DNA of 40,658 nt, taken from Bacteroidaceae bacterium (GTDB lineage: Bacteria; Bacteroidota; Bacteroidia; Bacteroidales; Bacteroidaceae). The DNA lies in contig JAKSIX010000020.1 in assembly GCA_024398595.1 (NCBI GenBank), positions 1 to 40,658 on the forward strand, read 5' to 3'. Of this stretch, positions 25,132-34,056 are shown one piece after another. Positions within the stretch are counted from its first letter, which is position 1, and each line of letters starts with the position of its first letter. The notes beneath the pieces were generated by a model. It ran no database searches. It was not told the origin of the DNA and saw only the letters and a program-made list of their open reading frames with translations. The position numbers and the translations under genes are program-made.

Positions 25132-26868
25132 ATGGAAAAAGGATTCTTTTCCGAAAGGGAGATGCTGGCTGACACCCTATTGAAAGAGGGGGATTACAAG
25201 AGTGTCAGACAAGTCGTTGAGAGGATATTCAGAATTGTTCCAGACAATCAGATACTGGCAGATCTCGATAAGGACAACAACATAATATACCACACTTCAC
25301 GCGACATCTACAATGATGTGATGAATCTTGGCGACGGCCTGTGCGATGCAGGACTGAAAGATGCGCATATCGCCATCGTAGCCCAGAATTCATACAGATA
25401 CGTCATATCGGATATGACAATATCAAGCGGTGTCGGAGTGGTGATACCGATTGACAAGGATGCGCCGGTTGATTTGCTGACTACATTGCTGGACAAGAGC
25501 GATGCGGATGCTGTCATCTGCAATGCAAACTGCGTGAAAAGGGTGAATGATGCAAAAGCCGGCTGTGAAAGGTTGAAGACTCTTATCACCATTGACAGGC
25601 GTATGCCTGACTGTCTGTTCTATGATGACATTGTAGAAAAAGGGAGGCAGCTCGGAGACAAGGGTGAATTCAGGAATATGACTCTTGATCTGGACAAACC
25701 GGCCAAGATACTGTTCACCAGTGGTACGACAGGTACAAACAAAGGTGTGTTACTTACAAACAGGAACCTTGCAGCGAATATAATGAACTGTATGGATGCC
25801 ATCAGAGCCGAGAAGTACAACACCTCTATGAGCGTCCTGCCTATGCATCACGCCACGGAAATAAATACGCATGTTGTAGTAAGAATAGCTTGCGGGCGTC
25901 TTACGTACATCAATGACAATATGCGTAACATGATGAACAACATCAGGATATTCAAGCCGACCATCATAACCATCGTTCCAATGATTGCGAATGCATTCAT
26001 AAAGAACATCTGGGCAAACGCCTGGAAGAACGGGAAAGCCGGAAAGCTGGCGAAAGGCATAAAGCTGTCCAACTTCCTGAGGAAATTCGGCATTGACAAG
26101 ACACACAAGATGTTTGCCGAGGTATATGCCCCATTCGGAGGCAACCTGAATATGATTGTCTGCGGAGGTTCAATGCTGAACCCGATGGTCGTAAGGGGAC
26201 TCAACGACCTGGGAATCAGGATGGAGAACGGATACGGCATCACAGAATGCGGTCCTCTGATTTCAATTAACGGAGATACGCTCCACGAGCATCTCAGTGT
26301 CGGAAAACCTTGCCCGGGCATTGAAGTGAAATTAAAGAACATTGACGAAGACGGAATCGGAGAACTGTGCGTCAGAGGTGAATGTGTGGCCAAAGGATAT
26401 TACAAGGACGAGAAAGCCACAAGACTGGCATTTGACGAGGACGGTTTCTTCAACACCGGTGACAGTGCCAGGATTGATGCTGACGGAAAGATATTCCTTA
26501 TGGGCAGAAAGAAGAACACCATAGTGCTTCAGAACGGCAAGAACATCTGTCCGGAAGAAATTGAGAATATAATCGAGACAAACATTGATTATGCGACCGA
26601 TATTGTAGTATATCAGGCAGAATACGAGGAAGAAGGGCTTCACGAGGATCTTCTGTGCGCCGGACTGTACATAGAGGACGAGCAGAAGAGACAGGATCAC
26701 GATGCCATAATCGCAGACATCAAGGCAATCAATTCCAGAATGATAGATTACAAGCACATAGACTTCATTGAGCTTGTAAACCAGGAATATGAGAAGACAT
26801 CAACACATAAGACAAAACGTAGCACATTGCCTAAGGTATGTTCAAGCCAAGGCATAAGAATATTCTAA
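25132..26868 (+). CDS. AMP-binding acyl-CoA/acyl-ACP synthetase-like ligase
   Basis: A 578-residue adenylate-forming enzyme of the ANL superfamily. Motifs are the phosphate loop TSGTTGTNKG (196-205), the GYGITECGPL block, the NTGDSARID segment that binds ATP ribose, and GRKKNTIVLQNGKN at the domain hinge. Overall it resembles long-chain fatty acyl ligases more than NRPS adenylation domains. It probably activates a carboxylic acid as an acyl-adenylate and loads it on the ACP at 26879 or on CoA. It starts 5 bases after the condensation-like gene. The substrate is not readable; a fatty, aromatic or steroid-side-chain acid is each possible. Confidence 0.87.
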   Translation: MEKGFFSEREMLADTLLKEGDYKSVRQVVERIFRIVPDNQILADLDKDNNIIYHTSRDIYNDVMNLGDGLCDAGLKDAHIAIVAQNSYRYVISDMTISSGVGVVIPIDKDAPVDLLTTLLDKSDADAVICNANCVKRVNDAKAGCERLKTLITIDRRMPDCLFYDDIVEKGRQLGDKGEFRNMTLDLDKPAKILFTSGTTGTNKGVLLTNRNLAANIMNCMDAIRAEKYNTSMSVLPMHHATEINTHVVVRIACGRLTYINDNMRNMMNNIRIFKPTIITIVPMIANAFIKNIWANAWKNGKAGKLAKGIKLSNFLRKFGIDKTHKMFAEVYAPFGGNLNMIVCGGSMLNPMVVRGLNDLGIRMENGYGITECGPLISINGDTLHEHLSVGKPCPGIEVKLKNIDEDGIGELCVRGECVAKGYYKDEKATRLAFDEDGFFNTGDSARIDADGKIFLMGRKKNTIVLQNGKNICPEEIENIIETNIDYATDIVVYQAEYEEEGLHEDLLCAGLYIEDEQKRQDHDAIIADIKAINSRMIDYKHIDFIELVNQEYEKTSTHKTKRSTLPKVCSSQGIRIF

Positions 26869-26878
26869 CAATAAGATT

Positions 26879-27106
26879 ATGGATGTAAAGGAAGAACTGC
26901 TGGATATTGTAACAGAATATATTGATACACCCAAAGACAGGATAGACACTTCAGTAGGATTGAAATTCATCGGATTAAACTCATTTGTAACACTCTCAAT
27001 GGTTGCGGAGATTGAAGAGCACTTCGGCATCTCCATACCGGACAACAAGTTGCCGGAATTCAGCACTCTGGATGATATAATAGGATATATTGAACAAGTG
27101 ATATAA
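26879..27106 (+). CDS. Acyl carrier protein (stand-alone)
   Basis: A 75-residue carrier protein, the normal ACP length. The phosphopantetheine attachment site is Ser35 in GLNSF; Asn replaces the usual Asp of DSL, a change seen in secondary-metabolism carriers. Acidic helices and the ending STLDDIIGYIEQVI fit a four-helix ACP. It lies 10 bases after the ligase and 14 bases before the MFS gene. The position between ligase and transporter suggests a dedicated carrier for this operon and not the fatty-acid synthase ACP. Confidence 0.9.
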   Translation: MDVKEELLDIVTEYIDTPKDRIDTSVGLKFIGLNSFVTLSMVAEIEEHFGISIPDNKLPEFSTLDDIIGYIEQVI

Positions 27107-27120
27107 CACATCAGGGGAAT

Positions 27121-28302
27121 ATGGGACAGGCTAAACTTTGGAACAGCAATTATCTGAAAATATGGTTTGGCAACTTTCTTGTCCATTTCTCTTTCACACT
27201 TATAGTACCGTTACTGCCACTCTACCTGTCAGAGACATTCGGAGCTGACAGGCAGACAATTGGGCTATGCCTTGCGGGATATTCCGTAATGGCATTGATT
27301 ATAAGGCCGTTCAGCGGGTATATGGTAGATACCTTTCCACGGAAGACAGTTCTGATAGTATGCAACTTCTTTTTCGTGGCATTGTTCGCCGGATATCTGG
27401 CTGCCGGTTCGTTGGCTATGTTCACGATATTCAGAACCATTCACGGAGCACCTTTCGGTTCCACGACTGTCGCTACAAGCACCGTAGCCATCGATGTGCT
27501 TCCAAGCGAGAGACGCACTGAGGGAATCGGATATTATGGTCTCAGCAACAATCTGGCTATGGCATTCGGCCCGATTCTGGCCATATATCTGTTACAGGCT
27601 TTCTCCAACAACTTTCAGGCACTCTTCTGGATATCGCTATCGGTATCGCTGTTCGGATTCATACTTGACTCGACAGTCAGGATGCCTAAAAGAGACTACG
27701 TAATCGGGAAAAAAAAGATTTCATTGGACCGTTGCCTGCTGACAGACGGCTGGAGAGAAGCCTTGGATATGATGTGCTACTCGTTTTCGTTCGGGATAAT
27801 GTCAACATACGTAGCAATATACGGCAAGGAAGAACTTGGAATCACAGGTGAGACGGGTCTGTTCTTTTCACTTCTGGCCTCAGGTCTGATTATATCACGT
27901 CTGACAGGTGCCCACGCGCTGAGGAACAACCAGGTAAGCCGTAATGCTACAATCGGTGTACTTACCTCGGTATGCGGATACTTCATCTTCGCAGCCATAC
28001 ACCAGCCTATAGGGTATTACCTGGCAGCACTGATCATAGGTCTGGGCAACGGGCATATGTATCCGGCTTTCCAGAACATGTTCATCAACCTGACCACAAA
28101 TGACAAACGCGGCACGGCCAACTCCACCATCCTTACATCCTGGGACGCAGGATTCGGAATAGGAGTCCTTATCGGAGGCTTTCTGGCAGAATACAGTGGG
28201 TATCATGCGGCATTCTGGGGTGCTTTCATCGTCAATGCCATAGGCGTGATGTATTATTTCACCAACATAAGAAATCATTTCGAACATAACAAGCTCAGAT
28301 AA
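27121..28302 (+). CDS. Major facilitator superfamily transporter
   Basis: A 393-residue membrane protein with about 12 hydrophobic segments in two halves. The loop 2-3 signature appears as GYMVDTFPRKTVLIV and the second-half RLTGAHALRNN marks the matching loop. AGGGGA precedes the ATG. Its place after the ligase and ACP suggests it exports the product or imports a precursor. The family resembles proton-coupled drug efflux transporters, so export is my preferred reading. The proB start follows after 3 bases. Confidence 0.88.
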   Translation: MGQAKLWNSNYLKIWFGNFLVHFSFTLIVPLLPLYLSETFGADRQTIGLCLAGYSVMALIIRPFSGYMVDTFPRKTVLIVCNFFFVALFAGYLAAGSLAMFTIFRTIHGAPFGSTTVATSTVAIDVLPSERRTEGIGYYGLSNNLAMAFGPILAIYLLQAFSNNFQALFWISLSVSLFGFILDSTVRMPKRDYVIGKKKISLDRCLLTDGWREALDMMCYSFSFGIMSTYVAIYGKEELGITGETGLFFSLLASGLIISRLTGAHALRNNQVSRNATIGVLTSVCGYFIFAAIHQPIGYYLAALIIGLGNGHMYPAFQNMFINLTTNDKRGTANSTILTSWDAGFGIGVLIGGFLAEYSGYHAAFWGAFIVNAIGVMYYFTNIRNHFEHNKLR

Positions 28303-28305
28303 AGA

Positions 28306-29397
28306 ATGAAGAGAATTGTCATCAAGATAGGCAGCAACATACTCACACGTGAGGACGGGAATCTTGACACTACCCGCATATCGTCCATTGTGGATCAGGT
28401 CGTAGCCATCAGGAACAGCGGATGTCAGGTTCTGCTCGTCACAAGCGGTGCCGTAGCCTGCGGGCGCGGTATATTCAATGACGCAGGCAGACATGACAAC
28501 ATACCTACCCGACTTGATGCCGTCCAGCAGCGACAGCTATATTCCGCCGTAGGCCAAGTTGAGCTGATAGGCATCTACAGCAGGCTGTTCTCCAGCTGGA
28601 ATGTGCGGATAGGCCAGGTTCTTACAATGAAGGAGAACTTCTCCACACGCCGTGAATATCTGAACCAGCGTTCCTGTATGGAGACAATGCTGGCAAACGA
28701 TGTGATACCGATAATCAACGAGAACGATACAATCAGCGTAACGGAGCTGATGTTCACGGACAATGACGAACTGTCCGGACTTGTAGCCTCAATGATGGAT
28801 GCCGATACCCTGATCATACTCAGCAACGTTGACGGAATCTACAATGGTTCACCTGATGACAAGGATTCCCAAGTGATACGCAAAATCCGCATTGAAGACG
28901 ATCTGTCAAAATACATCTTCAACGTGAAAAGTACATTCGGACGCGGAGGAATGCTCACAAAGAGTTCCATTGCAAGAAAGATTGCAGATGAAGGTATCAG
29001 GGTAATAATAGCCAATGGTATCAGGCCGGACATTATCAAAGATTTATACTACAATCCAGACAATACGCTCTGCACAGAGTTCATTCCTAAAGAAGGAGGT
29101 TACTCCAGCATCAAAAAATGGATAGCCCACAGCAAGGATTTTACGAAAGGTGCTGTCTATATAGATGACAACGCCAGGAAAATCCTGCTTGGCGATAAGG
29201 CCGTGAGCCTGCTGCCGGTAGGTGTATTACGGATTGAGGGGGACTTTGAAGAAGGAGATATAATCAACATCCTTGACGCAAACGGAGAAAAAATAGCAAT
29301 TGGCAAGAGTTCATACAGTGCCAAAGAGACGCAGTTACTTTTAGGCAAGCATGATTGCCGCCCGTTAGTCAGCTACGACTATCTTTTCCTTGTATGA
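28306..29397 (+). CDS. proB: Glutamate 5-kinase
   Basis: Phosphorylates glutamate to gamma-glutamyl phosphate, the first step of proline synthesis. The 363 residues contain the amino-acid-kinase domain (about 1-250), with KIGSNILT at the start, LLVTSGAVACGR, and the glutamate-binding NENDTISV, followed by a PUA domain (about 265-363). Length matches two-domain ProB proteins. It sits 3 bases after the MFS gene and 15 bases before proA, in the middle of the operon. Proline feedback inhibition is known for the family. Confidence 0.94.
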   Translation: MKRIVIKIGSNILTREDGNLDTTRISSIVDQVVAIRNSGCQVLLVTSGAVACGRGIFNDAGRHDNIPTRLDAVQQRQLYSAVGQVELIGIYSRLFSSWNVRIGQVLTMKENFSTRREYLNQRSCMETMLANDVIPIINENDTISVTELMFTDNDELSGLVASMMDADTLIILSNVDGIYNGSPDDKDSQVIRKIRIEDDLSKYIFNVKSTFGRGGMLTKSSIARKIADEGIRVIIANGIRPDIIKDLYYNPDNTLCTEFIPKEGGYSSIKKWIAHSKDFTKGAVYIDDNARKILLGDKAVSLLPVGVLRIEGDFEEGDIINILDANGEKIAIGKSSYSAKETQLLLGKHDCRPLVSYDYLFLV

Positions 29398-29412
29398 TAA
29401 TGACGCATTACT

Positions 29413-30648
29413 ATGGATGATTTATTCAGAAAAGTAAAGCAGGCAAGCCGCATTGTAGCGATGCTTGATGATGACACCAGGAACAGACTGCTGATATCGA
29501 CAGCCGACGCCATTGTGACAAATACCGACAGGCTGCTGGCCGCAAACCGGTCTGACCTGTCACGAATGGACTGCAGTTCGCCATTGTATGACAGGCTGCT
29601 GTTGGATGAGAAGCGCATCCAGGCAATCGCATCGGATATGCGTAATGTTGCATCGCTGCCATCTCCGTTAGGGCGCATCCTTCTGGACAGGACATTGGCC
29701 AACGGATTGAGGATACGCAGGACAAGCGTTCCATACGGTGTCATTGGAGTCATTTACGAGGCACGTCCTAACGTGACATTCGATGTGTTCTCGCTATGTT
29801 TCAAGAGCGGTAACGCCTGCATTCTCAAAGGTGGAAAGGATGCCGACGACACAAACCGCGTAGCTGAATCAATCATCAGGGAGGCTTTGGAAAGCAACGG
29901 CATCACCAGTGACGCCATTGCCCTGCTTCCAGCCACACACGAAGCCGGAAATGCCCTGCTGAATGCTGTCGGTTATGTGGACGTGGTAATACCGCGTGGC
30001 GGACGCAGGCTTATCGACTTTGTCAGGGACAATGCCAAAGTGCCCTGCATTGAGACCGGCGCGGGTGTAGTGAACGCATATTTCGACAAGTCGGGTAACA
30101 TTGGGATAGGCAAAGCGATAATACTGAATGCCAAGACCCGCCGCGTAAGCGTATGCAACGCCCTGGATTGTCTTTTAATACATAAAGACAGGCTTAACGA
30201 CCTTCCTGCACTGTGTGCACCGCTGGCTGACAAAAACGTGCAGATATTTGCAGACAAGCGTGCCTGGCAGGCATTGAAGCCATCCTACCCTATACTTTCC
30301 GAAGCCACACCAGACAGTTTCGGCACGGAATATATGGACTACAAGATGGCTGTCCGTACCGTAGATGATATTCAGGAAGCACTTGCGCACATAGAAATCT
30401 ATGGATCAGGACATAGCGAGAGCATAATCACTGACGATGAGAATGCCGCAGCCCTCTTCCAGCAGACCGTCGATGCAGCCTGCGTCTATGTAAACACGCC
30501 GACCAGCTTCACCGACGGAGGCCAGTTCGGACTTGGCGCGGAAATAGGCATCAGCACGCAAAAGCTCGGAGCACGCGGTCCTATGGGACTTGAAGAGCTG
30601 ACAACATACAAATGGCTCATCAACGGTTACGGTCAGACAAGGCCATAA
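29413..30648 (+). CDS. proA: Glutamate-5-semialdehyde dehydrogenase (gamma-glutamyl phosphate reductase)
   Basis: Reduces gamma-glutamyl phosphate with NADPH to glutamate semialdehyde, which cyclises to pyrroline-5-carboxylate. The 411 residues match the aldehyde-dehydrogenase-like ProA family: YEARPNVTFDVFSL near residue 115, catalytic Cys248 in RVSVCNALD, and the C-terminal GQFGLGAEIGISTQKL. Length is normal. No proC is in the window. With proB it could supply proline or its precursor for primary metabolism, or for whatever the operon makes. Confidence 0.94.
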   Translation: MDDLFRKVKQASRIVAMLDDDTRNRLLISTADAIVTNTDRLLAANRSDLSRMDCSSPLYDRLLLDEKRIQAIASDMRNVASLPSPLGRILLDRTLANGLRIRRTSVPYGVIGVIYEARPNVTFDVFSLCFKSGNACILKGGKDADDTNRVAESIIREALESNGITSDAIALLPATHEAGNALLNAVGYVDVVIPRGGRRLIDFVRDNAKVPCIETGAGVVNAYFDKSGNIGIGKAIILNAKTRRVSVCNALDCLLIHKDRLNDLPALCAPLADKNVQIFADKRAWQALKPSYPILSEATPDSFGTEYMDYKMAVRTVDDIQEALAHIEIYGSGHSESIITDDENAAALFQQTVDAACVYVNTPTSFTDGGQFGLGAEIGISTQKLGARGPMGLEELTTYKWLINGYGQTRP

Positions 30649-30670
30649 TCAGGCACAGGCAACGTCATTT

Positions 30671-31303
30671 ATGAATAAAGAGGTCAATAGCGGTCTTAGG
30701 GAGTATATCGAAGAGAATGTCATACCGATGTACGATAATTTCGACAACGGCCATCGCAGGAATCACGTGCAGATGGTCATTGACGGATGCCTGAAAATGG
30801 CCGGGGACTACGACATCAACACAGATATGCTGTATGCTGCGGCCGCGTATCACGACACGGGACTGATTGCCGGACGCGAGAAACACCACATTGAATCAGG
30901 GCGTATTATCCGTGGCGACGTATCGCTCCGCAAATGGTTTTCCAAGGAGCAGATTGAGACCATAGCCTGTGCCGCCGAAGACCATAGGGCATCATCAAAG
31001 GAAGAACCCCGCAGCATATACGGAAGGCTTGTGGCCGAAGCTGACCGCACCATCGATACTGAGAACATCATTTTAAGGACCATACAATACGGACTCGCGC
31101 ACTACCCGGAACTTGACCGCGAGGGACATTGGACACGTACGCTGGACCACCTGCACGAAAAATACGATTACGGTGGCTATCTGAAACTGTGGATACAGAA
31201 CTCTCCCAATGCCGCCAGACTGGAAGAACTCAGGGCAATCATACACGATGAGAACAGGCTGCGACTGATTTTTGACAAACTCTATAACCTTGAGCACCGA
31301 TGA
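30671..31303 (+). CDS. HD-domain phosphohydrolase-like protein
   Basis: A 210-residue metal-dependent HD-superfamily protein. The motif residues are His32 (HRRNHV), His61-Asp62 (AYHDTG) and a later Asp in LVAEADRT, with EDH between, so the metal site looks complete. Such proteins hydrolyse phosphomonoesters, nucleotides or cyclic dinucleotides; substrate cannot be inferred. It begins 22 bases after proA and its stop overlaps the 5-alpha-reductase start by four bases (ATGA), so the two are probably translated together. Confidence 0.85.
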   Translation: MNKEVNSGLREYIEENVIPMYDNFDNGHRRNHVQMVIDGCLKMAGDYDINTDMLYAAAAYHDTGLIAGREKHHIESGRIIRGDVSLRKWFSKEQIETIACAAEDHRASSKEEPRSIYGRLVAEADRTIDTENIILRTIQYGLAHYPELDREGHWTRTLDHLHEKYDYGGYLKLWIQNSPNAARLEELRAIIHDENRLRLIFDKLYNLEHR

Positions 31304-32067
31304 CACAACATTCATTCTACATATTCCTATCCATAATGACGGCCGTGGCCGTTATTGTCTTTATATGCCTGTACTTTGTCGATGCAGGCTACGGCAAATT
31401 CTACAACCGCAAATGGGGCCCTTCTGTAAATAACCGTCTTGGATGGGTACTTATGGAAGCCCCTGTGTTCATAGCAATGCTCTGTCTGTGGTACTTTTCC
31501 GGCAGACGTACGGATGTGGTGCGCGTAATCATGCTCATCATCTTTGAGACACATTATCTGCACCGCTCATTCATATTTCCGATACTGATACGCGGCAAAG
31601 GCGTGATGCCTTTGTCCATCATCCTGATGGGTGTAATATTCAACACTCTGAATGCATTCATGCAGGGAGGATGGATATTCTACATATCACCGTCCAGTCT
31701 CTACGGCATAGAATGGCTGAGCGATGCGAGATTCATTGCCGGTACGGTATTGTTTACCCTAGGCATGTTCGTCAATATCCAATCGGACAGCATAATACGC
31801 AATCTGCGCAAGCCCGGTGACAATAGTCATTACCTGCCTAAAGGCGGAATGTTCCGTTATGTCACATCTGCCAATTATTTCGGAGAGCTTCTGGAATGGA
31901 CAGGATTCGCCATATTGACCTGGTCTCTTTCAGGTCTTGTATTCGTAATCTGGACATTCGCCAACCTGGCCCCACGTGCGGCACGCATCTACGACAGATA
32001 CCGCACAGAGTTTGCATCGGATTTCGATACCGCACGTCTTAAAAGAATAATTCCTTTTATATACTGA
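31300..32067 (+). CDS. Steroid 5-alpha-reductase (3-oxo-5-alpha-steroid 4-dehydrogenase) family protein
   Basis: A 255-residue integral membrane protein, the same length as human SRD5A1/2 (about 254-259). It has about six or seven hydrophobic segments. HYLHRSFIFP (85-94) corresponds to the HYxHRTF block of SRD5A enzymes, with Tyr86 at the position of their catalytic Tyr; RNLRKPG and SANYFGELLEWTGF match the conserved NADPH-binding and Glu-containing C-terminal segments, and the end IIPFIY matches the family ending. The family reduces the C4-C5 double bond of 3-oxo-delta-4-steroids to the 5-alpha product. Gut Bacteroidales homologues act on bile acids and hormones. Polyprenol or enoyl-CoA reductases are related alternatives but fit the motifs less well. 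Confidence 0.87.
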   Translation: MTQHSFYIFLSIMTAVAVIVFICLYFVDAGYGKFYNRKWGPSVNNRLGWVLMEAPVFIAMLCLWYFSGRRTDVVRVIMLIIFETHYLHRSFIFPILIRGKGVMPLSIILMGVIFNTLNAFMQGGWIFYISPSSLYGIEWLSDARFIAGTVLFTLGMFVNIQSDSIIRNLRKPGDNSHYLPKGGMFRYVTSANYFGELLEWTGFAILTWSLSGLVFVIWTFANLAPRAARIYDRYRTEFASDFDTARLKRIIPFIY

Positions 32068-32068
32068 T

Positions 32069-33292
32069 ATGGAATCACCTATATTCACTCCCTGCACAAT
32101 AGGTCCTGTAACGTTGCGTAACCGCGTAATACGCTCGGCAGCATTCGAGAATATGGCATACGGGAACCGCCCGTCACAGGAGCTGTACGACTACCATACA
32201 GCCGTAGCAAGAGGAGGAGTCGGTATGACAACAGTCGCATATACAGCCGTGGCAGAATCAGGTCTGTCCTTCAACGGCCAGCTGTGGATACGCGAGGAAA
32301 TAATCCCAGAACTGAGCAGACTCACAGACGGAATACACGCCGAAGGTGCCAAGGCATCCATACAGTTGGGACATTGCGGCAATATGACACATCGCGCCAC
32401 CTGCCACTGCACTCCTGTAGGCGCAAGCGGAGGTTTCAACCTGTATTCGCCCACATTCGTACGCAAACTGCGCAAGGATGAGATATATCAGCTGGCCAAG
32501 GATTTCGGCAATGCCGTCCGGCTGGCACGTAAGGCGGGATTCGACTGCGTGGAGATACACGCGGGACACGGCTACCTGATAAGCCAGTTTCTCTCACCAT
32601 ACACGAACCGTCGTCACGATGAGTTCGGCGGCTCACTGGACAACCGGATGAGATTTATGCGGCTGGTGATGAAAGAGGTAATGGAAGCTGCCGGCGATGA
32701 TATAGGCGTACTGGTGAAGGTCAATATGCACGACGGTTTCCGCCGTGGAATGCAGACAGAGGAATGCATCAAGGTGGCGCAGGAACTGGAAAGGCTCGGA
32801 GCACACGCACTGGTTCTGTCAGCAGGTTTCGTCAGCAAGGCTCCAATGGAAGTAATGCGCGGCGCAATGCCAATCAAAACATTGGCCTACTATATGGATA
32901 TGCGACATTTCTGGTGGCTCAAGGCGATGCTTGCCCTTATAGGACGGATAATGATACCTACAGTTCCATACAGTGACGGATACTTCCTGGAGGATGCAAA
33001 GAAGTTCCGTGCCGCATTGAAGATGCCATTGGTATACGTAGGCGGCCTGACATCGAAAGCCAAAATGGAAGAAGTGCTTGAAGCCGGATTCACAGGACTC
33101 CAGATGGCACGTGCTTTGGTACACGACACTGACTTTGTCAATAAGCTGAAATCCGGCGAGCTGGAATGCAGCGGTTGCCGTCATTCCAACTACTGCATAG
33201 GACGAATGTACACGTTGCAGATGCGCTGTCACCATTGTGTGGAGAACCTTCCGGCAAAACTGCAGCGTGAAATTGAAAAGGCAGAGCAATGA
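32069..33292 (+). CDS. Old Yellow Enzyme-type NADH:flavin oxidoreductase
   Basis: A 407-residue FMN TIM-barrel enzyme that reduces electron-poor C=C bonds. IHAGHGYL places His164, His167 and Tyr169, and RRHDEFGGSLDNR is the typical OYE signature. Unlike BaiCD or 2,4-dienoyl-CoA reductases (about 640-670 residues) it lacks the C-terminal FAD/NAD domains, yet it keeps five cysteines at 367, 370, 376, 387 and 390, which may still bind an iron-sulfur cluster. It starts 1 base after the 5-alpha-reductase stop. Bacterial 5-beta-reductases of 3-oxo-delta-4-bile acids belong to this superfamily, so a delta-4 or delta-1 enone reductase is a reasonable guess. Confidence 0.87.
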   Translation: MESPIFTPCTIGPVTLRNRVIRSAAFENMAYGNRPSQELYDYHTAVARGGVGMTTVAYTAVAESGLSFNGQLWIREEIIPELSRLTDGIHAEGAKASIQLGHCGNMTHRATCHCTPVGASGGFNLYSPTFVRKLRKDEIYQLAKDFGNAVRLARKAGFDCVEIHAGHGYLISQFLSPYTNRRHDEFGGSLDNRMRFMRLVMKEVMEAAGDDIGVLVKVNMHDGFRRGMQTEECIKVAQELERLGAHALVLSAGFVSKAPMEVMRGAMPIKTLAYYMDMRHFWWLKAMLALIGRIMIPTVPYSDGYFLEDAKKFRAALKMPLVYVGGLTSKAKMEEVLEAGFTGLQMARALVHDTDFVNKLKSGELECSGCRHSNYCIGRMYTLQMRCHHCVENLPAKLQREIEKAEQ

Positions 33293-34056
33293 GTTGGGCA
33301 TTGATTACAGGAGCAAGTTCCGGAATGGGACTTATATATGCAGAACGTCTTGCATCCGAAGGCAATGACATACTGCTTGTCAGCAATCAGGAGGAAGAAC
33401 TGAAGCGTGTGGCCGCTGATTTATCGGGCAGATACGGCATAAAGGCCATTCCACTATATCAGGATTTATCCGAGACAGATGCCGCAGACAAGCTATACGC
33501 CTATTGTCAGGAACACCATATTGAAATTGACATTCTCATAAACAATGCCGGAATGTTTTTCTTCAAGGAACTGTTTCCTGAAGATATAAATCGCGTGGAG
33601 ACAATGCTGCGGCTGCATATCACGACAATCACACGGCTTTCAATCCTATTTGGCAATGCTATGAAGGGCCGCAGACACGGGAACATACTCATTGTCAGTT
33701 CAATGGCAGCAAGCCTCCCGATGCCGGGAATAACAGTTTACTCTGCCACCAAGTCATATCTGAAAAGTTTCGGACGCTCATTGTACTTTGAGATGCGGCC
33801 ATATAGTGTAGGCGTGACAACGGTCTGCCCGCCGGCAGTAGCCACCCCACTCTACAATATCAGCGACAGGCTTATGAACATAGGTGTGAGATGTGGAATC
33901 ATCCTGACTCCAAAGCGTCTGGTACGGCGGGCATTGCGTGCAATGAGACACGGACGCCGCATAATCCGTCCGGGATTGATGAACATCTACCTGCCTATAC
34001 TCATTGCATTGCTCCCGAAAAGACTGGTAACCTATTTGTGGAACAAGTTCAGATGA
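33289..34056 (+). CDS. Short-chain dehydrogenase/reductase (first of two)
   Basis: A 255-residue NAD(P)-dependent oxidoreductase. It has the nucleotide motif TGASSGMG (7-14), NNAG (85-88) and catalytic Ser138, Tyr151 and Lys155 (YSATK). The C-terminal tail is hydrophobic (about 225-252), reminiscent of membrane-associated 17-beta-HSD12/3-ketoacyl reductase-type SDRs. It overlaps the oxidoreductase stop by four bases and the next SDR start by four bases. In this context a hydroxysteroid dehydrogenase acting on a ring ketone is plausible, but SDR substrate cannot be read from motifs. Confidence 0.87.
   Translation: MSWALITGASSGMGLIYAERLASEGNDILLVSNQEEELKRVAADLSGRYGIKAIPLYQDLSETDAADKLYAYCQEHHIEIDILINNAGMFFFKELFPEDINRVETMLRLHITTITRLSILFGNAMKGRRHGNILIVSSMAASLPMPGITVYSATKSYLKSFGRSLYFEMRPYSVGVTTVCPPAVATPLYNISDRLMNIGVRCGIILTPKRLVRRALRAMRHGRRIIRPGLMNIYLPILIALLPKRLVTYLWNKFR

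Noticed and set aside
26879-27106. ACP of the primary fatty-acid synthase
   Set aside because: No fab genes are adjacent, the site is GLNSF instead of DSL, and the gene is packed between the ligase and the MFS transporter.
33891-34052. 54-residue N-terminal extension of the second SDR
   Set aside because: It lies wholly inside the first SDR gene, and ATG 34053 begins right at the Rossmann strand with an ATGA overlap.
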